64,000 bases of DNA from Prevotella sp. 885 (GCF_002265625.1 NZ_NOVE01000011.1:20918-84917), one strand, 5' to 3'; positions 18,217 to 28,116 are shown, counted from the stretch's first letter. Translations and numbers: made by a program. Notes: generated by a model from the letters alone, not told the origin.

Positions 18217-19521
18217 GTGAACAATACAGACAGTAAAATACTGCGCATAGCGGTACCGTCCATTATCTCTAATGTGACGGTACCGCTTCTTGGCATTGTG
18301 GACATGGCAATAGCCGGTCACATGGGCGATGCCGTATATATAGCTGCCGTGGCAGTGGGCAGCATGATTTTCAACGTCATCTATTGGCTCTGCGGATTTC
18401 TTCGCATGGGCACGAGTGGTATGACGTCGCAGGCGCTCGGACGCCGCGACCTTAAAGGAGTGGCTATGATTATGGCACGCGGCATGTCCGTGGCACTCGC
18501 CATCGCCTCCGCCATCCTCGTTATGCAGCTGCCCATAGGACGCCTTGCCATCTGGATGGTGGGGGCTGAGGACAGCGTCAGCCACATGGCATGGCGCTAT
18601 TTCTGTATATGCGTTTGGGGAGCTCCCGCCATGCTGAGCCTCTACGCTCTGACGGGATGGTACGTAGGAATGCAGAACACGAGGCTGCCGATGATGATTT
18701 CCATAATGCAGAACGTCGTGAACATCATCGCCAGCTTCACGTTCGTTTATGTGTTCGGAATGAAGGTGGAAGGTGTGGCTATGGGAACGGTGGTGGCGCA
18801 GTATGCCGGCATAATCGTGTCGGCATGGCTATGGACACGCACCTATGGCGCACGCCTTTTCCATAGGATATGCTGGAGGGAGATAATGGAGGCGGACGCG
18901 CTGAAGCGGTTCTTTGCCGTCAACCGCGACATCTTCCTCCGCACGCTGTTTCTCGTAGCCGTAAACTTCTTCTTTCTCTCCGCAGGAGCCTCCTATGGAG
19001 CCGTTGTGCTTGCTGTCAACACGCTTCTTATGCAGCTCTTCACGCTGTTCTCTTACGTGATGGACGGCTTCGCTTATGCTGGCGAAGCGTTGTGCGGAAG
19101 GCTTTACGGAGCGGGCAATAAGGCTGAATTCAGTCGTACCATCGGCAGGCTTTTCCGATGGGGCATAGCTCTTTCCGCTGTCTATACTGCCGTTTACGCC
19201 TTCGGTGGCGAGGGCTTTCTGTCGTTGCTTACTGACGACGCAAAGGTGGTGGGCGCGTCATCGTCTTACCTGCTTTGGGCTGCCGCCATTCCCTTCTGCG
19301 GCATGGCAGCCTTCGTATGGGACGGCGTGTTCATCGGCGTTACGGCAACCCGCGGCATGCTGCTTTCCTCAGCCATAGCCGCCATCAGCTTCTTCCTCGT
19401 CTACGCTCTGCTGCACACGACGCTGCAAAACCACGCCCTATGGCTGGCTTTCTTAGTGTTCCTCGCAATGAGAGGGGGAGTGCAGATGGTTCTGGCTTAT
19501 CGAATGGCTTTCTCGAACTGA
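18217..19521 (+). CDS. MATE family efflux transporter, GTG start
   Basis: The 434-residue protein starts with GTG at 18217, which fits the seven-base gap after YitT and the first conserved residues (SKILRIAVPSIISNVTVPLLGIVDMAIAGHMGD). It has about twelve transmembrane segments in two repeated bundles, and the N-terminal signature of the DinF-like branch (PxxxxxxxxPLLGxVDxAxxGHxG). MATE transporters export drugs or metabolites in exchange for sodium or protons. The 3' end overlaps the convergent NigD-like gene by 25 bases. No other drug-resistance genes are near. Confidence 0.9.
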   Translation: MNNTDSKILRIAVPSIISNVTVPLLGIVDMAIAGHMGDAVYIAAVAVGSMIFNVIYWLCGFLRMGTSGMTSQALGRRDLKGVAMIMARGMSVALAIASAILVMQLPIGRLAIWMVGAEDSVSHMAWRYFCICVWGAPAMLSLYALTGWYVGMQNTRLPMMISIMQNVVNIIASFTFVYVFGMKVEGVAMGTVVAQYAGIIVSAWLWTRTYGARLFHRICWREIMEADALKRFFAVNRDIFLRTLFLVAVNFFFLSAGASYGAVVLAVNTLLMQLFTLFSYVMDGFAYAGEALCGRLYGAGNKAEFSRTIGRLFRWGIALSAVYTAVYAFGGEGFLSLLTDDAKVVGASSSYLLWAAAIPFCGMAAFVWDGVFIGVTATRGMLLSSAIAAISFFLVYALLHTTLQNHALWLAFLVFLAMRGGVQMVLAYRMAFSN

Positions 19522-20276
19522 CCGCTCGCCGCATAGCACAATCCTTCTATTTGCGTCGAGCCTTTTCTTGTAGTATACTTGAAAGTTGTGGACTTCTTTC
19601 CTCCGAACGAAGTCCATCTTAGCGTCATTTCCACCGTCTTGCCGTTGGTGTCGGGCAGGTCGTTGAGGCGGAACGCCACGATGCCGTCACCCCAATAGCC
19701 GCCCTTCACGCCCTGCGCGTCATGATAGAAAGTGAGGTCGTAGGGGGTGGTGTTGTCAGTAGGGGCGAGTCTTACGATGTGCGGCGTGTTGTTGGCCGCC
19801 CATTGAGTACGGAAATGAATGGTGAGATAACCGTCCTCCACGACAGTCCATTCCCTCAGAATCTCCACGGGATCTTCCCCGTATGCGGCAGGCTGACCCG
19901 CTTCCACGTACGCACTCATCGGCTTGGTGAGAATGCTGTCCATCCAGTTGACGTAGACATCGTAATGGCGGCGCTTGTCTGGCGGAGTCAGCATACGGAA
20001 GCTGACGAAAGCCCTCACTTCCTTATCGTACGGTGCCTTCTGGATGTTCACGGCGTTTATGGTGGTGGAGTCGTCCAGCTGCATCATAAATCTCATGCCG
20101 CTATTGTCAGGCTTTACCGTCACCAAGGCGTTGGGGCGGTTGATGGGATAAACGGGAAACGAGTCGTCTTCGTTGTCGCATGACAGCATGAAGAAGCTGG
20201 CGACGAACAACAGGACAGCCGCAATTGCGGCGTGCGTCCTGTGAGAGGATTGTATGTTACGGTGTAGTATGTTCAT
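19497..20276 (-). CDS. NigD-like lipoprotein
   Basis: The 259-residue protein has a lipoprotein signal (LLFVASFFMLSC, lipid Cys near residue 33). A short N-terminal beta domain (PVYPINRPNALVTVKPDNSG) and a C-terminal beta-sandwich with YGEDPVEILREWTVVEDGYLTIHF follow, the layout of NigD-like proteins of Bacteroidales. NigD was named from a bacteriocin-linked locus, but most members have no known role. Its start faces the promoter region of the alpha-2-macroglobulin gene, so both may share control by the direct repeats at 20339-20384. The C-terminal codons overlap the end of the MATE gene tail to tail. Confidence 0.8.
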   Translation of the reverse strand: MNILHRNIQSSHRTHAAIAAVLLFVASFFMLSCDNEDDSFPVYPINRPNALVTVKPDNSGMRFMMQLDDSTTINAVNIQKAPYDKEVRAFVSFRMLTPPDKRRHYDVYVNWMDSILTKPMSAYVEAGQPAAYGEDPVEILREWTVVEDGYLTIHFRTQWAANNTPHIVRLAPTDNTTPYDLTFYHDAQGVKGGYWGDGIVAFRLNDLPDTNGKTVEMTLRWTSFGGKKSTTFKYTTRKGSTQIEGLCYAASGQFEKAIR

Positions 20277-20338
20277 AAACTTAGGCTTAGGTTGTGCGTT
20301 GCTAAGTTACGAATTTTATGCGATACCACAATGTTTTG

Positions 20339-20384
20339 GCAGATAAATGTCGTTATAAATGATGATTTAGCAGATAAATGTCGT
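20339..20384. repeat. Pair of 15-bp direct repeats 31 bp apart (possible operator)
   Basis: GCAGATAAATGTCGT occurs at 20339-20353 and again at 20370-20384. The spacing of 31 bases is close to three helical turns, and the second copy ends at the first base of the -7 box. This is the geometry of a tandem regulator site, but no regulator is known. Confidence 0.6.
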
Positions 20385-20391
20385 ATCTTTG
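20384..20391 (+). promoter_or_regulatory. -7 promoter box of the alpha-2-macroglobulin gene
   Basis: TATCTTTG, a full consensus match, 39 bases before the ATG at 20431. There is no recognisable TTTG at -33, where the spaced direct repeats lie instead, so an activator may be needed. Confidence 0.6.
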
Positions 20392-20430
20392 CATATATAT
20401 AATGTAAGAAAATCGTTAAAAGCAAGGAAT

Positions 20431-23400
20431 ATGAAGAATGCACGAATACTTTCAATGATATTCGCCGTTGTGATGCCTCTGGCAGCAATGGCAGACTCAT
20501 ATACGTCGCTTTGGAAGAAATATGACGCCGCAAGGGCTAAGGATCATCCCAAGACTGTCCTTGAGGTGCTGGGCAAGATTTCCGAAAAGGCGAAGAGCGA
20601 ACGCGCCTACGGACAGTTGCTGAAGGCGCAGGTGCTGTCGGCGCAGTATACCGTTGATGTCTCGAATGACTCGCTTGATACGGAGATTGATCGTATCAGG
20701 CAGTACGAACAGGCGGCTTTGGCAAGTGGCGACAAGGTTTTGGCAGCCATTTATCAGTCGGTTCTCGGAGAGGTGTATGCCGATAACGAGAGAGCCGTGG
20801 AGGATGCCGCGCGCCTCTCGAAGGAATATTACGCCAAGTCGATGACCTGTCCTGACGAGCTGGCAAAGGCTTACTGCACGGGCTACGACCCGTTCGTGAA
20901 GGACGGCGACGACTCGAAATACTTCTATGACGACATGCTCCACGTAATCGGAATGCGTGCCGAAGACTATCGTGGCATGCACGACTATTATGCTTCGCAC
21001 GGCAAGCGCGAGGCAGCATGCCTTACTGCCCTGCAGATTGTTTGCGACAACCGTAAGGACGGCGACGAGGGCAGAGTGAAGAAGTCGAAGTTCATCATGT
21101 CGCTCGACTCGCTCGTACATGAATATTCCGACCTCGTGGTTTGTGGCGAGGTGGCAATAGAGAGATATTCCTACATGGAGAGCGCGGAGGACGTCACGGA
21201 GGACGACAAGATGAACTACATCAACTACGCCCTCATGAAGTGGGGCGCATGGCCCCGCATGAACATCCTGCGCAACGCACAGCGCCGCCTGACACTTCCT
21301 TCCTTCCACGCCTCGCTCGGAGGAGAGCTGGCGCTTCCCGACGTGCCGCGCAAGGTGGTGGTGATGGGAGTGAACAACGTGGGCGAGCTGAAGCTTACGG
21401 TAAGCCGACTGGACATCGACGGCACCACAAAGCTCAATCCCAACATGGACGCCGACTATGCACGTCTGCGCCGCCATATCGTAACGGACGAACAGCCTTA
21501 TACGGACGTACGCAGATACGTCGGACAGCCGGCTTACCGCACATTGCGCGACACGCTGGAGATAAGCGGACTGCGTTCGGGCATGTATCTTGTGGAGATG
21601 TCGACGGACAACGTCAGCATACCCGTGCAGAGAAGTCTGCTCCGCGTATGCAACGTCTATCCCGTGGTGCAGCCGCTGCCTGGCGACAAGACACGCTTCG
21701 TGGTGCTCAACGCCACGACAGGAACAGCCGTGGCGAACGCCAAGGTGGACGTGGTGATGTCGGTGGACAAGAACGGTAAGGACCATGAAGTGAAGACGCT
21801 TACGTGCGACGCCAACGGAGAGGCGGTCCTCGAATACGGACGCACCAATCCCGTGGCTTACCGCGTATATACAGATAAGGAATGCGCCTTCCCGCGTACG
21901 CCTATGGCAGGTCGCTTCTATTATTACAACAACAAGTCGGAGGTGACACGCACGTCGCTCTATACCGACCGAAGCATATATCGCCCTGGACAGACCGTGC
22001 ACGTGGCGGCTATGATGTATAAGTATGACAACCGCAACTATACGGGTGGCGTGCTTGACGGACAGAATCTTACTCTCACGCTCCGCGACGCCAACCATAA
22101 GGAAGTGGCAACACGTACGCTTACCACAGACGAATATGGTGTGGCAGCAGCCGACTTCGTTCTGCCACAGGGCGGACTGAACGGCACGTACACGGTGCAG
22201 GCTGACAAGGGTGGCAGCTACGTGCGCTTCTCAGTGGAGGAATATAAGCGACCGACGTTCAAGGTGGAGATGGGCAAGGCGGAGACACGCTATGCCGCTG
22301 ACGACACGGTCAGCGTGAAGTGTTATGCCAAGACATTTGCCGGAGTGCCAGTACAGGGAGCAAAGGTGGCTGTAAGCGTAATCCGTCGTCCTGCCATGTT
22401 CTGGCGATTCGCAGCCAGTCAGGCTGACGCCGCAGAGAAGATAGTAAGCGACACCATCACGACCGATAACGAAGGAATGTTCACGGTAAGAGTGCCGATA
22501 CGCGTGCCTTACACTTACGATGAACATCCGCGACGCTATTACACCTTCGACGTGACGGCGGACGTGACCGATGCCACAGGCGAGACACGCTACGGCGAGA
22601 TGTCGTTGCCGTTCAGCGACCATCCTACGATTCTTACCTGCGACTTGCCAGCCAAGTCGCTCCGCGACAGTCTGCATACCGTGACCTTCGCTTATCGCAA
22701 CAACGCCGGCGAGCCAATCAAGGGCAATGTGGTCTATACCGTTGACGGCGTGAAGTATGAATGTGCCGCCAACGAGGCAGCAAAGCTCAGTCAGGCTGTG
22801 CTTGCCTCAGGCAGTCACAGGCTGACAGCCGTCTGCGGAACAGATACGCTTACCACGTCGTACGTGGTGTTTACGCTCGACGACCGCAAGGTGCCGATGC
22901 CGACCCACGACTGGTTCTATCTCTCTTCGGAGCAGTTCCCTTCAGACGGTTCGCCCGTATACATACAGGTGGGTTCGTCCGACGACGTGCAGCACGTGGT
23001 TTACACCATCGTGTCCGGCAATAAGATAATAGAGCAGGGACAAGCCGACCTGCATAGCGAGATGCGCACACGTGCCGTTACTTATAAGGAAGAGTGGGGC
23101 GACGGCGTGGCTATAGCAGTGGCGTGGGTGAAGAACGGCAAGGCGTATGTTCATACGGCTCGCATAGAACGTCCGCTTCCCGACACCAGGCTGAACCTTA
23201 AGTGGACCACATTCCGCGACCGTCTCACACCGGGACAGCGCGAGACATGGACGCTCAACGTAACACGACCTGACGGAAAGCCGGCACACGCACAGTTGCT
23301 CGCCATGATGTACGACAAGTCGCTTGACGAGATACGCAGTCATAACATCCATTTCTCACTTCCGACGTACGTGAACGTGCCTTGGATAACATGGAGAGGC

Positions 23401-25980
23401 GTGGCTAACAACGAACTCTTCGCATACGGCGAGATGCCGATGCGCTTCCTACGCGAACCGAGTCTGGATTATAGCCGCTTTATCGGTTTCAGTATTATTG
23501 CCAGATACGGTGAGGTATTGGCATACGGTCGTCCTATGCTGATGTATTCAAAGAGTTCGAGGAATTATGAAACGACAATGGATGCCGTAGAACTGCTTTC
23601 TTCTGTCAAAGCCAATATGAAGATGGAAAGGGCAGAGGAGGAGTCGGTTACTGAATCGTCGGCAGCGAATGGCGCTATTGGCGATGCCGGTGCAGAGGAA
23701 GGCGGCAAGGCTTCGTCACAAGTGCGTGAGAACCTCAACGAGACAGCCTTCTTCATGCCGGGACTCCTGACTGACGAGAAGGGCAACGTATCGCTGCGCT
23801 TTACGCTGCCTGAAAGTGTGACGACGTGGCAGATGTACGGCTTGGCACACGACAAGGAGATGAACAACGGCATGATTTCGGCTACGGCTGTGGCAAGCAA
23901 GACCGTCATGATTCAGCCCAACGTGCCACGCTTCGTACGCACATCGGACAGCGGCGTCATCACGGCACGCGTATCTAACACGTCAGACAAGGTGGTTAGC
24001 GGAACGGCACGCATGGTGCTTCTCAATCCAGAGACAGGACGAGAGGTGCTGCGCCGCGACACCAAGTTCACGGTCAAGGCTGGCGAGACAACATTGGCGA
24101 AGTTCGCTTTCGATATGACAAAGGTGGAGAACGATGGACTGCTCATCTGCCGTGTTACGGCAACAGGACATGGATATAGCGACGGTGAGCAGCATTATCT
24201 GCCGGTACTCTCAGATAAGGAGATGGTTACCAACGCTTTCGCATTCACGCAGAACGAGCCTGGCAAGATGGACATAGACCTCACAAAGCTGTTCCCTGCT
24301 GAGGCTGACGACAAGAAGCTGACCGTGGAATACACCAATTCGCCGGCTTGGCTGATGATACAGGCGCTGCCTTCGATGGCTACACCCAACGGCGACAACG
24401 CCATGTCGCTCGTAACGGCATATTACGCCAACTCAATAGGTCGTAACATCATGCTCTCCAACGATGCCATCCGTCAGACCGTGGCGCTATGGAACAAAGA
24501 GGACGCTTCTGAGGGCAGCTCCCTGCAGAGTGCGCTTCAGAAGAATGAGGAGCTGAAGCTGATGGTTCTGGAAGAGACTCCGTGGCTGATGGACGCAGAC
24601 CGTGAGGCTGACCAGAAGCGACAGTTGGCGTCGTTCTTCGACGAGTCGCAGATCAGCTATCGACTTGCAAGCAATCTCTCGAAGCTGTCAAGACTGCAGC
24701 GTGAGGACGGATCGTTCGCATGGTGGAAGGGAATGGACGGTTCGCCATGCATGACCATGTCAGTGGTGGAGACGCTCGTACGTCTGAACAAGCTCATTGG
24801 TGTGCAGAAAGCCACAAGCAATATGGTGGAGGCTGGCTTTGCCTACATGGACAAGCGGATGGCTGAAGAGGTGAAGGACATCAAGAAGGCTGAGGCTAAG
24901 GGCGAGAAGATGCGTCCAAGCGAACTGGCTGTACAGTATATGTATAGCGTTTCGATAGCTGACCGCAAGTTGTCGGCTTCGGCAAAGCGCAACTTCGACT
25001 TCCTCGTCAACCGACTCTCTGAGAAGAATACGGAGTTCACCATATACGGCAAGGCTGTGTCGGCTTTGGTTCTGGCTAAGAACGGATACGCTGACAAGGC
25101 GGCTGACTTGCTGGAAAGCATACGCCAGTATACAGTATATAAGGAAGAGATGGGACGCTATTTCGATACTCCGAAGGCGCTCTATTCATGGTTTGACTAT
25201 CGCATTCCGTCGCAGGTGGCTGCCATTGAGGCTCTGCAGACATTGCAGCCGTCAGACCGTCAGACCATCAGCGAGATGCAACGCTGGCTGCTCCAGGAGA
25301 AGCGTACGCAGGCTTGGGACACTCCCATCAACTCTGTAAACGCCGTGTTTGCCTTCATGAATGGCTGTTCGTCGCAGTTGCTCTCCAACCAGGCGCAGCC
25401 CACAACGTTCAAGTTTAACGGACAGAAGCTTGCTATGCCTAAGGCAACGGCTGGTCTTGGATACGTGAAAGTGGCTAAGACGTCTGACAATATGCGCAAG
25501 CTGGAGGTGGAGAAGACTTCTCCCGACACTTCTTGGGGTGCTGTCTACGCACAGTTCGTGCAGCCAACAACGGAGATTGCGTCAGCAGCTTCAGGCATGA
25601 CAGTGGTGCGTGAGGTGCTGAAGGACGGCAAGAAGGTGTCGGCAGATGACATACATGTAAGTCTCGGTGACCGCATCACGGTTCGTCTTACCATAACAGC
25701 GGAGCGCGATTACGACTTCGTTCAGCTTACAGACAAGCGTGCTGCCTGCCTCGAACCGTTGCAGCAGACCTCCGGTTACGGATGGGGATATTACTGCCAG
25801 CCGAAGGATTATCAGACCAACTATTTCTTCAGCCGTCTGTCAAAGGGCAAGCATGTGGTGGAGACCACCTACTATGCGGACCGTACTGGTAAGTATCAGA
25901 CCGGCACGTGCAGCGTGCAATGTGCCTATTCGCCCGAGTTTATGGCACGCACCAAGGCCTTTGTCGTGACAGTGGAATAA
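20431..25980 (+). CDS. Alpha-2-macroglobulin family protein, thioester motif absent
   Basis: ATG 20431 is preferred (MKNARILSMIFAVVMPLAAMA, signal peptide) over an ATG 42 bases upstream that would put 14 charged residues before it; the protein is 1849 residues. After an N-terminal helical region (about 25-300) come macroglobulin domains. MG2 starts near residue 505 (YTDRSIYRPGQTVHVAAMMYKYD) and another near VEEYKRPTFKVEM (about 605). The conserved A2M core follows (AFFMPGLLTDEKGNVSLRFTLPESVTTWQMYG, about 1110), and then a helical thioester-type domain (LQREDGSFAWWKGMDGSP, about 1425). Where CGEQ is expected the sequence reads PNGDNAMSLV, so no thioester can form. Bacterial A2M proteins trap proteases at the envelope; this variant cannot cross-link. 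The short gap and the absence of a terminator suggest co-transcription with the DUF1573 and ispH genes. Confidence 0.88.
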   Translation: MKNARILSMIFAVVMPLAAMADSYTSLWKKYDAARAKDHPKTVLEVLGKISEKAKSERAYGQLLKAQVLSAQYTVDVSNDSLDTEIDRIRQYEQAALASGDKVLAAIYQSVLGEVYADNERAVEDAARLSKEYYAKSMTCPDELAKAYCTGYDPFVKDGDDSKYFYDDMLHVIGMRAEDYRGMHDYYASHGKREAACLTALQIVCDNRKDGDEGRVKKSKFIMSLDSLVHEYSDLVVCGEVAIERYSYMESAEDVTEDDKMNYINYALMKWGAWPRMNILRNAQRRLTLPSFHASLGGELALPDVPRKVVVMGVNNVGELKLTVSRLDIDGTTKLNPNMDADYARLRRHIVTDEQPYTDVRRYVGQPAYRTLRDTLEISGLRSGMYLVEMSTDNVSIPVQRSLLRVCNVYPVVQPLPGDKTRFVVLNATTGTAVANAKVDVVMSVDKNGKDHEVKTLTCDANGEAVLEYGRTNPVAYRVYTDKECAFPRTPMAGRFYYYNNKSEVTRTSLYTDRSIYRPGQTVHVAAMMYKYDNRNYTGGVLDGQNLTLTLRDANHKEVATRTLTTDEYGVAAADFVLPQGGLNGTYTVQADKGGSYVRFSVEEYKRPTFKVEMGKAETRYAADDTVSVKCYAKTFAGVPVQGAKVAVSVIRRPAMFWRFAASQADAAEKIVSDTITTDNEGMFTVRVPIRVPYTYDEHPRRYYTFDVTADVTDATGETRYGEMSLPFSDHPTILTCDLPAKSLRDSLHTVTFAYRNNAGEPIKGNVVYTVDGVKYECAANEAAKLSQAVLASGSHRLTAVCGTDTLTTSYVVFTLDDRKVPMPTHDWFYLSSEQFPSDGSPVYIQVGSSDDVQHVVYTIVSGNKIIEQGQADLHSEMRTRAVTYKEEWGDGVAIAVAWVKNGKAYVHTARIERPLPDTRLNLKWTTFRDRLTPGQRETWTLNVTRPDGKPAHAQLLAMMYDKSLDEIRSHNIHFSLPTYVNVPWITWRGVANNELFAYGEMPMRFLREPSLDYSRFIGFSIIARYGEVLAYGRPMLMYSKSSRNYETTMDAVELLSSVKANMKMERAEEESVTESSAANGAIGDAGAEEGGKASSQVRENLNETAFFMPGLLTDEKGNVSLRFTLPESVTTWQMYGLAHDKEMNNGMISATAVASKTVMIQPNVPRFVRTSDSGVITARVSNTSDKVVSGTARMVLLNPETGREVLRRDTKFTVKAGETTLAKFAFDMTKVENDGLLICRVTATGHGYSDGEQHYLPVLSDKEMVTNAFAFTQNEPGKMDIDLTKLFPAEADDKKLTVEYTNSPAWLMIQALPSMATPNGDNAMSLVTAYYANSIGRNIMLSNDAIRQTVALWNKEDASEGSSLQSALQKNEELKLMVLEETPWLMDADREADQKRQLASFFDESQISYRLASNLSKLSRLQREDGSFAWWKGMDGSPCMTMSVVETLVRLNKLIGVQKATSNMVEAGFAYMDKRMAEEVKDIKKAEAKGEKMRPSELAVQYMYSVSIADRKLSASAKRNFDFLVNRLSEKNTEFTIYGKAVSALVLAKNGYADKAADLLESIRQYTVYKEEMGRYFDTPKALYSWFDYRIPSQVAAIEALQTLQPSDRQTISEMQRWLLQEKRTQAWDTPINSVNAVFAFMNGCSSQLLSNQAQPTTFKFNGQKLAMPKATAGLGYVKVAKTSDNMRKLEVEKTSPDTSWGAVYAQFVQPTTEIASAASGMTVVREVLKDGKKVSADDIHVSLGDRITVRLTITAERDYDFVQLTDKRAACLEPLQQTSGYGWGYYCQPKDYQTNYFFSRLSKGKHVVETTYYADRTGKYQTGTCSVQCAYSPEFMARTKAFVVTVE

Positions 25981-26050
25981 GTAAACGGAATACCAAAAGG
26001 AATAAATACATATATATAAAGGAATATATACATATACATAAAAGCGATTT

Positions 26051-27115
26051 ATGAAAAGATTATATATACCCGCCGTTCTCCTCGCAATGTCGTCGTTGGG
26101 GGTGAACGCACAGAAAATAGCAACAGCCAATAAGATTGTGGACTGCGGACAGGTGATGTTCCGTTCGCCCGTAACGGCTGAGTTTGAGATTACCAACAAG
26201 GGTGGACGTGCCACGCGCATTGTGGACGTGCGTACAAGCTGCGGATGCACGGATGTGGAATATCCCACGGGTGACGTTCCTTCGGACGGCAAGTTCACGG
26301 TTCGCGTGAAGTATGACGCTAAGACAATGGGCCACTTCGACAAGTTCATCGACATCTATGCGGACAACAGCAACAAGCCGCTTGTGCTGCGAGTGCGCGG
26401 TAATGTGGTGCCGGAGATTGTAGACTTCGGTGGCAAGTACGACTTTATGCTTGGCAACATTCAGGCAGACTGCAACGACATCGAGTTTGATGACGTGAAT
26501 CGTGGCGAGCGCCCTCAGAAGAAGATTCACATCCATAACTCTACGAGCGAGACCGTGCAGCCCGTCGTGATGCATCTGCCGGCTTACCTTCAGGCTGAGG
26601 TGTCGCCGTCAAAGATTGAACCGGGACACAGTGGAGTGGTGACTGTCACGCTCGATTCGCGCCAGCTAAAGGATATGGGACTGACACAGACGTCCGTATT
26701 CCTTGGTGGCTTCCCCGGCGACCGTGTGAGTCGTGAGAAGGAGATAAGCGTTTCTGCGGTATTGCTGCCCAAGTTTGACAACCTTACAACGAAGCAGCTC
26801 GCCAATGCGCCTAAGCTTTCGCTCTCAACAACTGCTCTCGATCTTGGCGAATTCGGCACCAAGAAGAAGCTGAAGGGTGAGGTGATAATCCGCAATGACG
26901 GCAAGTCTGTGCTCAATATCCGTAACATCCAGATGTTCACAATGGGACTGGAGGTGTCGCTTAACAAGCAGAAACTGAAGCCGGGCGAGTCGGCTAAGCT
27001 GAAGATTACGGCAGACAAGCGCCAGATTAAGGCTGCACGATCTAAACCACGTGTGCTGATGATTACCAACGACCCGAACAATGCCAAGGTTACAATAAAG
27101 GTTATCGCTAAATAA
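26051..27115 (+). CDS. DUF1573 domain protein
   Basis: The 354-residue protein has a signal peptide (MKRLYIPAVLLAMSSLGVNA) and at least three immunoglobulin-like repeats. The first carries the DUF1573 hallmark VDCGQVMFRSPVTAEFEITNKG, then VRTSCGCTDVEYP with its Cys-Gly-Cys. The last (ALDLGEFGTKKKLKGEVIIRNDGKSVLNI, about 258-286) repeats the pattern without the cysteines. The function is unknown; periplasmic or surface location is inferred. It follows the A2M gene after 70 AT-rich bases and precedes ispH by 10. Confidence 0.85.
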   Translation: MKRLYIPAVLLAMSSLGVNAQKIATANKIVDCGQVMFRSPVTAEFEITNKGGRATRIVDVRTSCGCTDVEYPTGDVPSDGKFTVRVKYDAKTMGHFDKFIDIYADNSNKPLVLRVRGNVVPEIVDFGGKYDFMLGNIQADCNDIEFDDVNRGERPQKKIHIHNSTSETVQPVVMHLPAYLQAEVSPSKIEPGHSGVVTVTLDSRQLKDMGLTQTSVFLGGFPGDRVSREKEISVSAVLLPKFDNLTTKQLANAPKLSLSTTALDLGEFGTKKKLKGEVIIRNDGKSVLNIRNIQMFTMGLEVSLNKQKLKPGESAKLKITADKRQIKAARSKPRVLMITNDPNNAKVTIKVIAK

Positions 27116-27125
27116 GACGTTCAGA

Positions 27126-27998
27126 ATGGACAGACAACTGACTATTGAGATAGACGAGGGTAGTGGCTTCTGCTTCGGAGTCACTACCGCAATACGTAAG
27201 GCGGAGGAGGAGCTTGCCAAGGGCACGCGCCTCTATTGCCTTGGCGACATCGTACATAACGGCATGGAGGTGAAGCGCCTGCACGACCAAGGACTCATCA
27301 CCATCAATCATGACGACATGGAAGAGCTGAAGGATGTGAAGGTGTTGCTCCGTGCGCATGGCGAGCCACCACAGACTTATGAGCTGGCTCGTCGTAACGG
27401 CATAGAAATAATAGACGCCACGTGCCCCGTTGTACTGGCTCTGCAGCGTAGGATAAAGCGTCAGTATGATGACAATCCTAATGCTCAGATAGTAATCTTC
27501 GGCAAGCGTGGACATGCAGAAGTGCTTGGCTTGGTGGGTCAGACGGACAGTCATGCCATCGTTGTGGAAAAGGTGGAGGACGCAGAACGACTCGATTTCT
27601 CGCGCGACATCTATCTTTATTCGCAGACAACGAAGTCGCTTGACGGCTTCCATCAGATCATTGACTACATCCAGCGTCACATGCATGAGGGCGCTACATT
27701 CAAGAGTTTCGACACCATCTGCCGTCAAGTAGCCAACCGTATGCCCAACATAGCCGCCTTCGCCTCCCGTCACGACCTCGTTCTCTTCGTCTCAGGACGC
27801 AAGTCGAGCAACGGTAAAGTGCTCTTCAAGGAATGCAGTAGCGTCAATCCTCGCAGCTATCAGATAGAGAGTCCGGAAGAAATAGATATGTCATGGTTTG
27901 CGCCAGACGTACGCACAGTAGGCATTTGCGGAGCCACCAGCACCCCGAAATGGCTGATGGAGCAATGTAGAGAGCGAATAGAGAAAGGCAGATCATAG
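27126..27998 (+). CDS. ispH: 4-hydroxy-3-methylbut-2-enyl diphosphate reductase
   Basis: The 290-residue protein matches IspH, the last enzyme of the non-mevalonate isoprenoid pathway, an iron-sulfur enzyme that forms IPP and DMAPP. The three cluster cysteines are visible: GFCFGV (about residue 16), DATCPVV (about 99) and VGICGATSTP (about 262). The conserved loops LGDIVHNGMEVKRL, GEPPQ and GKRGHAEVLGLVGQT are also present. It is somewhat shorter than long forms but complete. It lies 10 bases after the DUF1573 gene and is followed by a bidirectional terminator. Confidence 0.95.
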   Translation: MDRQLTIEIDEGSGFCFGVTTAIRKAEEELAKGTRLYCLGDIVHNGMEVKRLHDQGLITINHDDMEELKDVKVLLRAHGEPPQTYELARRNGIEIIDATCPVVLALQRRIKRQYDDNPNAQIVIFGKRGHAEVLGLVGQTDSHAIVVEKVEDAERLDFSRDIYLYSQTTKSLDGFHQIIDYIQRHMHEGATFKSFDTICRQVANRMPNIAAFASRHDLVLFVSGRKSSNGKVLFKECSSVNPRSYQIESPEEIDMSWFAPDVRTVGICGATSTPKWLMEQCRERIEKGRS

Positions 27999-28019
27999 CT
28001 TTTGATAATTGCTTTCATT

Positions 28020-28061
28020 TAGCTGATGACGCCTTTAATATAGCTGACGACGCCTTTAATA
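28020..28061. repeat. Two tandem 21-bp units
   Basis: TAGCTGAYGACGCCTTTAATA occurs twice head to tail (28020-28040 and 28041-28061) with one base difference. It sits in the short gap after ispH, upstream of the terminator. Confidence 0.8.
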
Positions 28062-28075
28062 TAATGTATAAATAC

Positions 28076-28116
28076 AAAAAAATCCCATAGTCCTTTATTG
28101 GAACTATGGGATTTTT
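28076..28116. terminator. Bidirectional terminator between ispH and ribH
   Basis: The arms AAAAATCCCATAGT (28078-28091) and ACTATGGGATTTTT (28103-28116) pair perfectly over 14 bases with an 11-base loop. A and T runs on either side serve both convergent genes. Confidence 0.9.

Noticed and set aside
20497..22098. 533-codon frame antisense to the alpha-2-macroglobulin gene
   Set aside because: Rich in His, Val, Arg and Cys as expected for a shadow of a high-GC-third-position gene; no promoter and full overlap with a solid gene.
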